Shown here: one piece after another, positions 1 through 8,898 of the stretch
How the letters are laid out: every line of letters starts with the position of its first letter
How positions within the stretch are numbered: position 1 is the stretch's first letter
Source of the DNA: Maridesulfovibrio frigidus DSM 17176
GTDB lineage: Bacteria; Desulfobacterota; Desulfovibrionia; Desulfovibrionales; Desulfovibrionaceae
Direction: 5' to 3'
Assembly: GCF_000711735.1 (NCBI RefSeq)
Contig: NZ_JONL01000001.1
Span: 124,001-188,000 of the forward strand
DNA length: 64,000 nt
The notes under the pieces: model-generated
Databases searched by the model: none
What the model was told of the DNA's origin: nothing
The model's input: only the letters and a program-made list of their open reading frames with translations
Made by a program: the position numbers and the translations under genes

Positions 1-440
1 GCACGACGCTCACCAAGGGCAAGGTTATACTCTTCGGTTCCGCGTTCATCACAGTAACCTTCAATAACAATTGTTACGTTGGCATATTGCTTAAGAAGCT
101 CTGCCTTGGTCTGAAGTAGCGGACGATATTCTGGTTTAATTTCAAAGGAATCGAAATCAAAGTGGATGATATTACCAAGTTTAACGACAACGTCTTCAAA
201 CTCTCTAGCAGCTTCAGCAGCTAGACGTTCTTCTTCAAGCGCCTGTTCCTGAAGCTCTCTCTCTCTTTCCATTCTGGCTTGTTCTTCCTGCCTTACTCTT
301 TCCTTTTCCTGCTGGTTTTCCATTCTTTGTTCTACAGCTGGTGTCGCAGTATTAGACTCAACACGCTTTTTAGAACAACCGGCACCCAGACCGGCGATCA
401 ACATGAACGCAACACACAAAATTATAGCTCTAGCTTTCAT
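1..440 (-). CDS. pal: Peptidoglycan-associated lipoprotein Pal (3' end outside window)
   Basis: Outer-membrane lipoprotein of the Tol-Pal system, which ties the outer membrane to peptidoglycan and helps constrict the envelope at division. The start ATG at 440 follows a strong ribosome site (AGGAGGGCAA). The first 21 residues are a lipoprotein signal ending in the lipobox LGAGC, so Cys22 would be lipidated. Next comes a Glu/Arg/Gln-rich, probably helical linker (about residues 30-80), then the start of an OmpA-type peptidoglycan-binding domain (IHFDFDSFEIKP and VIEGYCDERG). The C-terminal part lies beyond base 1. It is the last gene of the tol cluster, 196 bases after tolB, so it may have its own promoter. 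Confidence 0.95.
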   Translation of the reverse strand, partial: MKARAIILCVAFMLIAGLGAGCSKKRVESNTATPAVEQRMENQQEKERVRQEEQARMERERELQEQALEEERLAAEAAREFEDVVVKLGNIIHFDFDSFEIKPEYRPLLQTKAELLKQYANVTIVIEGYCDERGTEEYNLALGERR

Positions 441-636
441 TTGCCCTCCTGAAAAGGAACTTTAAAGGACAGGAGATTGTCCACACCAAGTGGAAAAAAC
501 TCTTAAATTTTTTAACTTCCGATGCTTAGACCCTAAAGTGTTTTGTGAAAAAATCAAGTCATCACGGAAACAGATCTGTTAAAATTTGAAATTAAACACA
601 TATTATCAACAAAAAACGTAATAAAAGACTACATAA

Positions 637-2013
637 TTAAGACTTAGTGGCCTTTCCCCAAGCAGGAGCGGTTGCAATCCCCACCCCAGTAGGAACCATC
701 ATGGCAGCATCCCCATGACGCGTAGTTAGGTAAATTTTATATTCACCAGCTCTACTGGATGAAAAAGCTAAAAAGTACCCATCCGGCCCAAACGCAGGAT
801 CTTCATCATTACCGGGGCCAAAAGTAAGCTGGCGTTCACTGCCTGAATTCATGTCGTGAACGAAAATTCTGTGCCCTAAAGGTGTTTGACGGGAAAAAGC
901 AACAAACCGGCCATCAGGACTGATTGTAGGGTTTGTATTGTACTTCCCTTTACGTGTTACACGGTCAACCTGCCCACTCGCCATATCAAGCATGAAAATA
1001 TGCGGATTTCCGAAACGACCGGAAGTAAAAACCATTTTACTGGCTGTCTTGTCAAAATCCGGAGAAACTTCAATTGCCCAGCTTTTTGCCAAGGCACGCT
1101 TGGGCTTATAACTACCATTGATAAGGAAAATATCGGAATCGCCATTTAAAGTCAGGGTCGCGGCAAGATTTCCGTCAGGCAAGAATGTCGGCCCGATTAC
1201 GGTATTACCAGCGAAGGCTTTTTGATCAATTTTGCCTGTAGATTTATCCCATATGCAAAGTAGATGTTGCCTCGAGCCAAGTCTTGTAAAAACTAGTTTC
1301 ATCCCATCAGGAGCCCAGTTAGGACTTAGATTAATACCGCCAAGTGAACTGACCTGACGAAGATTCCTACCCTGAGGATTTACAGTGAAGATCTCTTTAT
1401 TTTTTCCGTTCTTGCGCACAAATGCAATGGATGAATCGAAAAATCCGGAGCGCCCTGTAAGTATCATCATCAGATGAGAACAATACCTGTCTGCAATTAG
1501 CGGCAGCAGCTCTTCAGTGACATTAGAGTATCGTTTACCAAGAATTGTACGTCCATTAAATGTTCCGATAACCCGGATACTCAGGTTCTTTTTACCGTTA
1601 GGTAAAACTTCCCAGCCCGTAGTCAGCACTAAATCTACCTTTGACAGACGTAACGGTTTAAGATCCACATCGCCAGGCTTAACACCACGAGCAGGGTCTC
1701 CGCCCAGAATATCGCCAACAGGAACTGAATTTAAAAATGGAAGGAAAGTCAGATTCTTGCGAATGTCCTGACTGAAAGCTCCAGCCTCAGACGGCAGAGG
1801 CAGATCTCTGTCCTTTGCGCCTTTATATTTACCTTCCGGCAAAGTCTGAGGAGGCAGCAATATAATGTTAACTTTCCGTTGTCCCGGACCGAAGATATCA
1901 ACTGTAAGAGTATCTGCAGCGCGGACATTACCTGTTGCAAACATCAAAGATATGATTGTCGCAACAAGAATAACTTTAACACTGTGTAAACAAGAATAAA
2001 TTCTTTTGCTCAT
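637..2013 (-). CDS. tolB: Tol-Pal system beta-propeller protein TolB
   Basis: Periplasmic TolB, 458 residues, a typical length. It binds Pal and is released by TolA, coupling inner-membrane energy to the outer membrane. The N-terminus is a signal peptide with probable cleavage after the first 32 residues (NVRA|AD). Residues about 35-190 form the N-terminal TolB domain. Residues about 190-455 carry the repeated propeller-blade motifs typical of TolB/WD40-like PD40 blades (NLSPNWAPDGMKLVFTR, NPTISPDGRFVAFSR, DEDPAFGPDGYFLAFSS). The gene lies 15 bases after the tolA-like gene and is surely co-transcribed with it. The ribosome site before the ATG at 2013 is weak, which suggests translation coupled to the upstream gene. 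Confidence 0.96.
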   Translation of the reverse strand: MSKRIYSCLHSVKVILVATIISLMFATGNVRAADTLTVDIFGPGQRKVNIILLPPQTLPEGKYKGAKDRDLPLPSEAGAFSQDIRKNLTFLPFLNSVPVGDILGGDPARGVKPGDVDLKPLRLSKVDLVLTTGWEVLPNGKKNLSIRVIGTFNGRTILGKRYSNVTEELLPLIADRYCSHLMMILTGRSGFFDSSIAFVRKNGKNKEIFTVNPQGRNLRQVSSLGGINLSPNWAPDGMKLVFTRLGSRQHLLCIWDKSTGKIDQKAFAGNTVIGPTFLPDGNLAATLTLNGDSDIFLINGSYKPKRALAKSWAIEVSPDFDKTASKMVFTSGRFGNPHIFMLDMASGQVDRVTRKGKYNTNPTISPDGRFVAFSRQTPLGHRIFVHDMNSGSERQLTFGPGNDEDPAFGPDGYFLAFSSSRAGEYKIYLTTRHGDAAMMVPTGVGIATAPAWGKATKS

Positions 2014-2028
2014 AATATAAAACCGAAC

Positions 2029-2973
2029 CTACTGATCAAGGTCATGCAGGTTAAAGTTAACAATGATAGTTCGAATTGAACTTCCCGGAGGCTCGGGTAA
2101 AACCTCGGTATCTCGTAAAGCTGTCAACACAGAATCATCAAAGTCTACATTGCCAGAAGAATCAAGCAGTTTAATGTCCGTGATTCTTCCAGACTCTTCC
2201 AAAGAAATTTGTACGCGGGCTGAAAGATCATTACCTTGTCCGAAAACCGGATACCTCCAGTTTTTCTTCACTTCCTGCATCACAATAGATGCGTAGACCT
2301 GAACAAGGCCGGATGCACCAGGAGTTCCCGAATCTGCCCCCTGAATCGCAGTGGATTCGGCAGTTTTGCTAAGCGAGGCCAAATCGTTTGCAACGGCCTG
2401 CTGCTCTGCTTTTTTCTGATTCTCGACAATATTGCCGATGGCGGCAAGGTCTGCGGCAAGAATCTGTTCAGCCGTCAATTTAGGCTTAGCCGGTTTAACG
2501 GGTTTAGCTGGCTTTGGCGGTGGAGTTTCCTTCTTTTTAGGAGCCACTTTCTTAACTGGAGTAGCAGGCTTCTCTACCTTTTTCTCCGCAACTTTCTTTT
2601 TCGGAGGATTGGTAGTTTTAATTTTTTTTGTAGAAATTTTTTCAACTTTAGGCTCAGGCTTCGGCTGGGCTTTCGGAACAACAGGCTTAGCTTCAACAGG
2701 TTTAACAGGAATAACCTTAGGTTTCGGAGCTTTTTTAGATGTAACAGCCTCAGGAATAGCGACAGCGCCTGGTTTAGAAAGACTTTCTACAGGCTTAGCA
2801 GGTGCTTTAGGAGCACTCGGAGCGGATGGTGCAGGTGCAAGAGAAATAAGATCCACCTGATATACGGGCATATCCAGTGAAATTTTCACAGGAGAAGAGA
2901 CCGCCCATGTCATGGCCAGTGTTATTATACTTGCATGGAGCAGTAATGAGATTAAAAGACCTAAAATTCTCAT
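2029..2973 (-). CDS. tolA: TolA-like energy-transducing protein (TonB C-terminal domain)
   Basis: Single-span inner-membrane protein that should link the TolQR motor to TolB-Pal. Residues about 3-25 form the membrane anchor. Residues about 50-175 are a Pro/Lys/Ala-rich segment able to span the periplasm. Residues about 180-215 are Ala/Glu-rich and probably helical, and about 222-312 form a TonB/TolA C-terminal domain (VQVYASIVMQEVKKNWRYPV and ISLEESGRITDIKLLDSSGN). At 314 residues it is shorter than enterobacterial TolA, with a Pro/Lys-rich rather than long helical middle, so it could also be labelled TonB. Position between tolR and tolB argues for the TolA role. Long open frames on the opposite strand come from the biased codons of the Pro/Lys tract. 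Confidence 0.85.
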   Translation of the reverse strand: MRILGLLISLLLHASIITLAMTWAVSSPVKISLDMPVYQVDLISLAPAPSAPSAPKAPAKPVESLSKPGAVAIPEAVTSKKAPKPKVIPVKPVEAKPVVPKAQPKPEPKVEKISTKKIKTTNPPKKKVAEKKVEKPATPVKKVAPKKKETPPPKPAKPVKPAKPKLTAEQILAADLAAIGNIVENQKKAEQQAVANDLASLSKTAESTAIQGADSGTPGASGLVQVYASIVMQEVKKNWRYPVFGQGNDLSARVQISLEESGRITDIKLLDSSGNVDFDDSVLTALRDTEVLPEPPGSSIRTIIVNFNLHDLDQ

Positions 2974-3042
2974 TAAAAAGCACGCCCTGAATAAGAGTTA
3001 TCACCCATTATTAATTTACGCGAAGACCACATAGATACAACT

Positions 3043-3462
3043 CTAACGCTTCGGCTTCTGTGGTGCGGACTCAGCTACAACTCCCATTCTATCAATTCCA
3101 GCCGCCTTAATTTCGCCCATTACACGGACAACTTCGCCGTAAGGAACAGTCTTATCAGCCCTTAAGAACAGAGCTTTATTCTGCTTCTTAATCAGCTTTT
3201 CCAAATGTCCCTGTAACTCATCGAAACCGACTTTATACTCATCAAGGTAAATTTCGCCCTTGGCATTAATTGAAAGAACAAGATGTTCATTATCCTGCGG
3301 AAGCGATCTCACTGTTCTTGTCTGCGGCAGATCAACTTCAACTCCCTGAGTCATCATAGGCGCTGTAACCATAAAAATGATTAACAGCACCAGCATAACA
3401 TCAACAAAAGGAGTTACATTGATCTCAGCAAGCATTCCTCGGTTATTGGTATACATTCCCAT
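3043..3462 (-). CDS. tolR: Biopolymer transport protein TolR/ExbD family
   Basis: Small inner-membrane protein of the TolQR proton channel, 139 residues. One transmembrane helix lies at about residues 17-40 and contains the conserved Asp of the family (INVTPFVDVMLVLLIIFMVT), which in ExbD/TolR is the proton-carrying residue. The rest (about 45-139) is the periplasmic ExbD/TolR domain, with the typical SINAKGEIYLDEY and RADKTVPYGEVVRVM stretches. The start ATG at 3462 is preceded by GAGGTGTAAGTC inside the end of tolQ, and only three bases separate the two genes, so translation is coupled. Confidence 0.95.
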   Translation of the reverse strand: MGMYTNNRGMLAEINVTPFVDVMLVLLIIFMVTAPMMTQGVEVDLPQTRTVRSLPQDNEHLVLSINAKGEIYLDEYKVGFDELQGHLEKLIKKQNKALFLRADKTVPYGEVVRVMGEIKAAGIDRMGVVAESAPQKPKR

Positions 3463-3465
3463 GAC

Positions 3466-4206
3466 TTACACCTCGATAGAAGTATCGTCTTCATCGTCGC
3501 CATGACTTTTAGAAGGTGGCTCTACCCAAGAAACTTCACGCTCAACTCTATTCAGAAATACTCCCGCAAAATTGACCATCTCGGTCTCAATTCCGCCAAG
3601 TACACCAAGCAAAAAGTTATAAGAAATCGTAGCAGGAATCGCGACGGCAAGTCCGATAGCTGTTGCAACCAAAGCTTCTGAAATACCAGGTGCAACTGCG
3701 GATAGAGCAGCTGATTTAGCTGTCCCGATAGCGTGGAAAGAATTCATAATACCCCACACAGTCCCGAAAAGGCCGATGAATGGAGCACCATTTGCGCATG
3801 TCGCAAGGAAAGATAATGAAGAAGACAATCCCTTCATCTCAGAGCTGACCCGTTGCCTCAAAATTCTGCGTAAAGTATCTTTAATAAGCCTTCGCTTATG
3901 GCTGGGACTAACTGCGGACTTTTCAAGAATGCGGTACTCTTTTACTGCCGCTGAACCGATTCTATTCAGCGGAGAAGAAGGAGTTTTGCTAATTGCAGTC
4001 AAACCCGATGACAAAGAATCCGCGTCTTCCATAATCCTATTCCCTTTAAGAACAAGCGCCCTTGCTCTCCCGAGAGAAATAAGTTTTGAAAAAATGATGG
4101 TCCAGCTCCAAAGAGACATTCCTGCAAGCAAGCACATTACACTTTTTACCACTATAGAAGCGGACGCAAGCATGGCGAAAATTCCGCCCTCAGGTAAAAA
4201 ATCCAT
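3466..4206 (-). CDS. tolQ: Tol-Pal system motor protein TolQ (MotA/TolQ/ExbB)
   Basis: Inner-membrane proton-channel subunit, 246 residues, the family's normal size. Three membrane segments are visible: about residues 10-40 (IVVKSVMCLLAGMSLWSWTI), about 135-160 and about 175-200 (PFIGLFGTVWGIMNSFHAI; SEALVATAIGLAVAIPATI). The last two carry the conserved Gly/Thr/Ala-rich pattern of TolQ/ExbB channels. The C-terminus is short, acidic and cytoplasmic. It is the first gene of the leftward tolQ-tolR-tolA-tolB-pal cluster. No ybgC homologue is seen ahead of it; the upstream neighbour is a sirtuin. Confidence 0.95.
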   Translation of the reverse strand: MDFLPEGGIFAMLASASIVVKSVMCLLAGMSLWSWTIIFSKLISLGRARALVLKGNRIMEDADSLSSGLTAISKTPSSPLNRIGSAAVKEYRILEKSAVSPSHKRRLIKDTLRRILRQRVSSEMKGLSSSLSFLATCANGAPFIGLFGTVWGIMNSFHAIGTAKSAALSAVAPGISEALVATAIGLAVAIPATISYNFLLGVLGGIETEMVNFAGVFLNRVEREVSWVEPPSKSHGDDEDDTSIEV

Positions 4207-4230
4207 ATCGCACGCACCTTGTTTTTAGCT

Positions 4231-4986
4231 TTATTTCAAAATTTTACGAACCAACGCAGGTAAAATTTCTTCCACCTGCCCCTCAATAAAGACATCACTC
4301 ATTGAGCTATAGGCCGAAGGAATTTTATTAATCTCAATTATCTTTCCGCCATTATTTTTAATGCGCGGAGGAATTAAATTGGCAGGAACAACTTCACCGG
4401 ATGTGCCTGCAATAAGAACCAAATCAGACTGATTAGCGAACTCAAATGCTCTTTTATATGCTTCAGGTGGAATCTGTTCACCGAAAAAAACAAGATCGGG
4501 ACGAACTATTCCTGAACATTTTAAGCACTTGAGAGGAAGATCACTATTCTCAGCCGTAGTTACCTTATCTGCATCAAATTCAGTAAAACATTCCGAGCAG
4601 AAAAAGTGACTACAGTTGCCATGAAACTCCACCACATTTACAGAACCTGCGCGTTGGTGAAACCCATCAATATTCTGCGTAACAACAGCTTTAATAATTC
4701 CCGAAGCTTCGAGCTCAGCAAGCGCATCATGCGCAGGGTTAGGCCCAAAGTTCTGAGTCATACGGAACAGCTCCAGCAAAAAATTCCAGACCGTCTCAGG
4801 ATCTGATTGAAGCGCTCTAATGGAAGCAACCTTTTCAGGGTCATATTTGGACCATACACCACCGGGACTTCTAAAATCAGGAATCCCACTTGCCACAGAA
4901 AAACCAGCACCAGTCATAACAATGGCACACCGCGCGTTCGCGATAAGTTCAGCAGCTTGATCCAAAACAGACTGATCAGGTAACAT
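4231..4986 (-). CDS. cobB: NAD-dependent protein deacetylase, Sir2 family
   Basis: Cytoplasmic sirtuin of 251 residues that would remove acyl groups from protein lysines using NAD. The NAD-binding motif is GAGFSVASGIPDFR (about residues 26-39), the TQNIDGFH motif lies at 103-110, and the catalytic His is His122 in EFHGN. Four Cys (130, 133, 154, 157) form the structural zinc site. The GGVWSKYDPEK loop resembles deacetylases of the bacterial class U type rather than the Tyr/Arg pair of desuccinylases. That sub-class call is inference. The gene sits 24 bases before tolQ; the short gap suggests co-transcription but no functional link is evident. Confidence 0.93.
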   Translation of the reverse strand: MLPDQSVLDQAAELIANARCAIVMTGAGFSVASGIPDFRSPGGVWSKYDPEKVASIRALQSDPETVWNFLLELFRMTQNFGPNPAHDALAELEASGIIKAVVTQNIDGFHQRAGSVNVVEFHGNCSHFFCSECFTEFDADKVTTAENSDLPLKCLKCSGIVRPDLVFFGEQIPPEAYKRAFEFANQSDLVLIAGTSGEVVPANLIPPRIKNNGGKIIEINKIPSAYSSMSDVFIEGQVEEILPALVRKILK

Positions 4987-5013
4987 ATTCCCTGCTGTAA
5001 AATTTAGCTAAGT

Positions 5014-5670
5014 TTACCTGCGCATCATTATTTTCTGCGCAAGCTGTCGAGAATTTTCTTCCGACTGCTCATATTCTTTAGGAGTCATACCCGCGCCAAG
5101 TGCAATCTTGCGGCGCATTTCACGGCTAACTAAATCTCCGGGCGCATGAGCATCGTTATTGATAACAAGCTTCGCTCCGAATTTTCTAGCAAGCTCAACA
5201 ACATGACCATTAGTCAAGCTATGCCCTTTGCGGGTAGTGATCTCAAGATGAACTCCATATTCCGCTGCTAGCTCGACCTCAATCTCAGTAATGAGCCCAG
5301 GGTGGGCAAGTACATCAACTTTGGCCTCAATTGCGGAAAGATTGGTTCCTTCCGCAACAGGTTCAACAATTGTTTCACCGTGAACAACCACTATCTGCGC
5401 GCCTAAATCTCTAGCCTGATCAACCATTTCACCGATCAGCCCCGGAGGCACGTGAGTAAGTTCTACTCCGCTGAAAACATCAAGATCAAAAAAATGACCA
5501 TGCTTTTTGGAAAAACGATGAACATTTTCAAGAATAATTTCGATATTACTTGAGTCAGCATGGTCGGTCATAGCCACGGCACGATATCCTGCAATTCTGG
5601 CCCTACGTGCCAATTCAGCAGGAATCAGTTCGCCATCGCTAAAAACGGTATGTGTGTGAAAATCTATCAT
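5014..5670 (-). CDS. PHP-domain phosphoesterase (histidinol-phosphatase-like)
   Basis: 218-residue metal-dependent PHP-fold protein. The metal-binding motifs are present in order: DFHTHTVFSDGE (residues 3-14), TDHAD (about 35-39), GVELTH (about 67-72), VVVHGET (about 95-101), DVLAHPGL (about 119-126) and NNDAHAPGDL (about 169-178). This is the pattern of trinuclear-zinc PHP phosphatases. Such proteins are often labelled histidinol-phosphate phosphatase, but no histidine genes are nearby, so the substrate is unknown. It lies 27 bases before the sirtuin gene and 42 bases after the bifunctional nuclease gene, in the same leftward run. Confidence 0.88.
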   Translation of the reverse strand: MIDFHTHTVFSDGELIPAELARRARIAGYRAVAMTDHADSSNIEIILENVHRFSKKHGHFFDLDVFSGVELTHVPPGLIGEMVDQARDLGAQIVVVHGETIVEPVAEGTNLSAIEAKVDVLAHPGLITEIEVELAAEYGVHLEITTRKGHSLTNGHVVELARKFGAKLVINNDAHAPGDLVSREMRRKIALGAGMTPKEYEQSEENSRQLAQKIMMRR

Positions 5671-5712
5671 TATAACCAGCTCTGTATATTATATTTATAA
5701 TCTAAAACAATC

Positions 5713-6192
5713 TTACATTTTATATTTGAAATCGTCGGGAGAAAGATCATCAAATTCATCGCCAGTGCTAGAACCTTTGCTAAGAGTCTCTTCAGCCTCA
5801 CTAGTGCCGGCAACATCAAGAACCTTCTGAGAGGCACGCACAGGGCACTTAGCCCTTACAGCTAGAGCAACTGCATCAGATGGACGCGAGTCAATCGCTC
5901 TTACCTCACCGCCAGTTTCAACGATTATTTCGGCGTAAAAAGTGCCCTTTTCAATATCTACAATATCTACAGAAACAACCTTTCCACCAAGTGCGGAAAT
6001 AGTGTCCAAAAGTAGATCGTGTGTCATAGGTCTCGGAAAGGCCACTTCATCAATAACTAAAGAGATGGCCATAGCTTCCATTGCACCAATCCAGATAGGC
6101 AGAACAATTCCCAGTTCTTCATTTTTGAGAACCAGTACCGGTGCTTCGGAGTCGTTCTCGACCGCCAAGCCGTATATCTGCATTTCTACCAT
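5713..6192 (-). CDS. Bifunctional nuclease family protein (DUF151)
   Basis: 159-residue protein with the DUF151/bifunctional-nuclease domain over about residues 1-135. Recognisable stretches are PVLVLKNEELGIVLPIWIG, AMAISLVIDEV, RPMTHDLLLD and IDSRPSDAVALAVR. The last is the family's hallmark Arg-Pro-Ser-Asp block. The tail (about 136-159) is acidic and probably disordered. Members are reported to have DNase/RNase activity, but the physiological role in bacteria is unclear. The start overlaps the end of miaB by 7 bases, and GGGGAACCC precedes the ATG, so translation is coupled to miaB. Confidence 0.9.
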   Translation of the reverse strand: MVEMQIYGLAVENDSEAPVLVLKNEELGIVLPIWIGAMEAMAISLVIDEVAFPRPMTHDLLLDTISALGGKVVSVDIVDIEKGTFYAEIIVETGGEVRAIDSRPSDAVALAVRAKCPVRASQKVLDVAGTSEAEETLSKGSSTGDEFDDLSPDDFKYKM

Positions 6193-7562
6193 GGGTTCCC
6201 CACTTTCTCGCCGATAAGGGAATGGTTCTTAGATTCTGTAATCTTAACCTTCACCAACTTGCCACCAAGCTGAAGTGATTCATCCCCGCCTTCAAAGAAA
6301 ATATTAACTACACGTCCGCCGGGATCTTTACCGCGCCATGCAATTCCGCCTTCAGCCTGCCTCTTGCTCGGTCTTTCCAGCAAAATAATCATTTCATCGC
6401 CAACTAACTCTTCTAGACTTTCTCTAGTAATATGCTTTTGTCTTTCCTGCAAGCGCGCAAGACGCTTTTGAGCAACATCCTCGGGAACTTTTGGTGTCAT
6501 TTTAACGGCAGCAACTCCCGGGCGGTCTGAATATTTAAATGAAAAGCTACTTTCGTACCGAACTCTTTCCATTATATCCATAGTTTGCTCAAAGTCTTCA
6601 TCCGTCTCACCGGGAAAGCCCACAATAATATCCGTTGTTAAAACAATATTAGGGCACGTTTCTTTTAAACCTTCAACAATGCCTAAATACCGTTCACGGT
6701 CATACTTGCGCCCCATCTTCTTTAACATATTATCAGATCCGGACTGCACAGGCAGATGCAATTGCGGACATAAATTCGGTAATTCACCAAAAGCTTTAAT
6801 AACTTCCGGCGCAAGATCTTTAGGGTGAGAAGTCGTGAACCGAATTCTCTCCAGCCCATCGATAGCTGAAACTTTATATAATAATTCTGCGAAGCTGAGG
6901 TCTGTACCTTTTTTATCAATGCCGAAACTATTTACATTCTGACCAAGTAAAGTAATCTCACGGACGCCAGACTTAACTAGCGCAGTGCATTCCTCAATAA
7001 TAGCTGACGACAAACGCGATTTCTGGCGACCACGTGTATACGGCACAATACAGTAAGCGCAAAAATTATCACACCCCTGCATTATGTTTACAAAAGCCTG
7101 TCCGGGAATTGTACCTATACCGGGAGGAAGCAATTCCTCGTTAGGATTTGCAAGTCCGCCTTCGCGCTCTGGATACTTGGCAAGAAAATCGTTTAAAACT
7201 AGTTTCTTTTTATGATCAGCGGCCAGCTCCTCTAAAAACTGAGGAGCCTGAGCCACGCCGTCACTTCCAAAAACAAGCCTTACGAAGGGGAACTTCTTTA
7301 GAAATCCTTCCCCAATCTGCTGAGCTACGCACCCGCCAACAGCGACAAAATCGCCGGGGGATGTGCATAAACGCCCAAGCCGTCCAAGAACACTATAAAC
7401 TTTCTGCTCAGGTTTATCCCGAACAGAACAAGTGTTCACAATAAATATATTTGCTTCTGATTCGCTCACAGCTTTCCAACCACGGCTTTCCATTGCACGG
7501 ATAAGCCAATCGGAATCGTGAACGTTCATCTGACAACCGAATGTAATTACGTTAAACTTCAT
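6186..7562 (-). CDS. miaB: tRNA-2-methylthio-N6-dimethylallyladenosine synthase MiaB
   Basis: Radical SAM methylthiotransferase, 458 residues, that adds the 2-methylthio group to i6A37 of tRNAs reading U-starting codons. The N-terminal UPF0004 domain (about 1-120) has three Cys for the auxiliary iron-sulfur cluster (FGCQMN, NTCSVRD, GGCVAQ). The radical SAM domain follows with CDNFCAYCIVPYTRG, a CxxxCxxC site near residue 165. The C-terminal TRAM domain (about 390-455) binds tRNA. Length and motif order are canonical. It heads a leftward run with the nuclease, PHP and sirtuin genes, and about 200 bases of non-coding DNA lie upstream. Confidence 0.96.
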   Translation of the reverse strand: MKFNVITFGCQMNVHDSDWLIRAMESRGWKAVSESEANIFIVNTCSVRDKPEQKVYSVLGRLGRLCTSPGDFVAVGGCVAQQIGEGFLKKFPFVRLVFGSDGVAQAPQFLEELAADHKKKLVLNDFLAKYPEREGGLANPNEELLPPGIGTIPGQAFVNIMQGCDNFCAYCIVPYTRGRQKSRLSSAIIEECTALVKSGVREITLLGQNVNSFGIDKKGTDLSFAELLYKVSAIDGLERIRFTTSHPKDLAPEVIKAFGELPNLCPQLHLPVQSGSDNMLKKMGRKYDRERYLGIVEGLKETCPNIVLTTDIIVGFPGETDEDFEQTMDIMERVRYESSFSFKYSDRPGVAAVKMTPKVPEDVAQKRLARLQERQKHITRESLEELVGDEMIILLERPSKRQAEGGIAWRGKDPGGRVVNIFFEGGDESLQLGGKLVKVKITESKNHSLIGEKVGNPW

Positions 7563-7702
7563 GAGCCGGACATACTCTATATGATGTTGAGGGTAAACCT
7601 GATTAAATAGTCTGTAAAAACAGCTAACTAGCTCTGCAAAAATCCCGCAAAGTGGATCTTACTACGAACCTACACAAAAAAGCACAATATTTTCAAACAG
7701 AT

Positions 7703-7738
7703 AAAGCCGAGAGAGTTATAAAAACAATCCCGGCTTAA
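7703..7738 (-). terminator. Weak terminator-like hairpin after the NTF2-like gene
   Basis: On the minus strand, AAGCCGGGA pairs imperfectly with TCTCGGCTTT across an AT-rich loop, followed by TATCTG. It begins 21 bases after the stop of the gene ending at 7760. The stem is short and interrupted and the T-tract is poor, so this is only a probable terminator. The rest of the 7563-7759 gap shows nothing else. Confidence 0.45.
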
Positions 7739-7759
7739 ATGCGAATATTTCTAAAAAAA

Positions 7760-8224
7760 TCAGGAAGGATTACGACCGTAAGTTTCTTTACTTATTTTCC
7801 ACTTATCCCCGTCGAGAACAAATTCAAAGGTAGGGGTGAATTTACCGCGACCACTGTTATCACGATAATCCCAAAGAACTCTGACTGTACAAGTTTTTCC
7901 GTTAAGCTCAAACGAGGTGAATTTAAACAACCTCAATTTAAAAGCTTGATCAACCCAGTATGAAGCACACTGCGGCAATATCCCGCTAAAATTTTCAAAT
8001 TCCAAGTCTTCCTTAGAATCACAAGGAAAGGACTTCACAGTGGCATTCGTGGAGTAAAGCGTTCTAATCGCGTCAAAATCTCTAAGATTATAAGCATCTT
8101 TATATTCAAAAAGAACATCTTTAAGCCTATCGCGAACAGCCTCTTTTTCATCAGAAGCGAAAGCAGTTGCAGCGAGAGAAAGCAGCAATAAAACAGAGAC
8201 ACCTAAATATAAAAATTTCTTCAT
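7760..8224 (-). CDS. Exported NTF2/SnoaL-like protein of unknown function
   Basis: About 154 residues. I place the start at the ATG at 8224 because ACAGGTG lies seven bases before it and a standard signal peptide (MKKFLYLGVSVLLLLSLAAT, cleavage near AFAS) begins there; the open frame extends ten codons further only to a TTG. The mature part has a helix with Glu/Arg/Lys/Asp (VRDRLKDVLFEYKDAYNLRD) then beta-rich segments ending in FVLDGDKWKISKETYG. That is the layout of small NTF2-like (SnoaL/DUF4440) fold proteins, which bind ligands or act as enzymes in the periplasm. The fold is inferred from pattern and the function is unknown. Confidence 0.7.
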   Translation of the reverse strand: MKKFLYLGVSVLLLLSLAATAFASDEKEAVRDRLKDVLFEYKDAYNLRDFDAIRTLYSTNATVKSFPCDSKEDLEFENFSGILPQCASYWVDQAFKLRLFKFTSFELNGKTCTVRVLWDYRDNSGRGKFTPTFEFVLDGDKWKISKETYGRNPS

Positions 8225-8289
8225 ATGAACACCTGTATATAATATTTTTACCAATGCTGTTCCTTCACTATATTATTTTACAGCAAAAA

Positions 8290-8898
8290 TCAGCAAATCC
8301 CATTCAAGTTTCGCCATTTTTTTAAGCACATATCAACGGCTTCCAAGACTTCAGCAGGATTTTTATCTTCCGTCTCAATTATACACTCGGCATCAGGGTC
8401 GGTTTCAAACTTAACATCAATACCGATAACCTCCCCAAGTTCCTTGAAACATTTGCCTGTTTTCTGGCGTTCCAAAGCTTTCTCATAAAGCCCTGCCATA
8501 ACCAAGCCCTGTTGCCTTCCGGCCTCACGCTTTATTGCCATGTTTACAGGACAGCACAGATGGACCTCGGCAAAAAACTCGATTCCTTCACGAGCTTCCT
8601 TTCGAAAGCAAAGCTCATGCCCCGTAGCGTCCAAAATGACGCAGCGGCCAGAATTCATAATAGAAATAGCGTCTTGCACAAAAAGATTATATACTTTTAT
8701 GCGCTCTTCGTGGGTGTACTGTGGGTCCGAAACATATAACTTCCTGCGATCATCAAGCCTGAGCAACATAGGATTAAGCCCCTCGCCCTGAAGGAGCTTA
8801 AGCAAACCATCAGCAATAGTACTTTTCCCGCAGCCCGGTAGCCCCGTAAACCATACAGCCCAATTTTTATTAACGCATATACCTTTCGAAATCGGCAT
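8290..8898 (-). CDS. Adenylylsulfate-kinase-like P-loop kinase
   Basis: About 202 residues. The ATG at 8898 is chosen because GGAGGTCTTTGATT sits directly before it; it lies inside the preceding gene's end (29-base overlap). A Walker A motif, GLPGCGKST, is at about residues 19-27 and a Walker-B-like CVILDATG near 83-90. Overall it matches the CysC/APS kinase family, including an insert resembling that family's GLY-K-A region (VMAGLYEKALERQ). However the usual substrate motif DGDNVR is replaced by LRLDDRRKLY, so APS may not be the substrate. Sulfate reducers do not normally need PAPS for respiration. The overlap with the phosphotransferase gene suggests the pair acts together on one metabolite. 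Confidence 0.8.
   Translation of the reverse strand: MPISKGICVNKNWAVWFTGLPGCGKSTIADGLLKLLQGEGLNPMLLRLDDRRKLYVSDPQYTHEERIKVYNLFVQDAISIMNSGRCVILDATGHELCFRKEAREGIEFFAEVHLCCPVNMAIKREAGRQQGLVMAGLYEKALERQKTGKCFKELGEVIGIDVKFETDPDAECIIETEDKNPAEVLEAVDMCLKKWRNLNGIC

Noticed and set aside
2236-2880. Long open frames on the plus strand opposite the tolA-like gene
   Set aside because: They mirror the Pro/Lys-rich codons of the tolA-like linker; no start signals and Phe/Arg or Gly/Ala-skewed composition.
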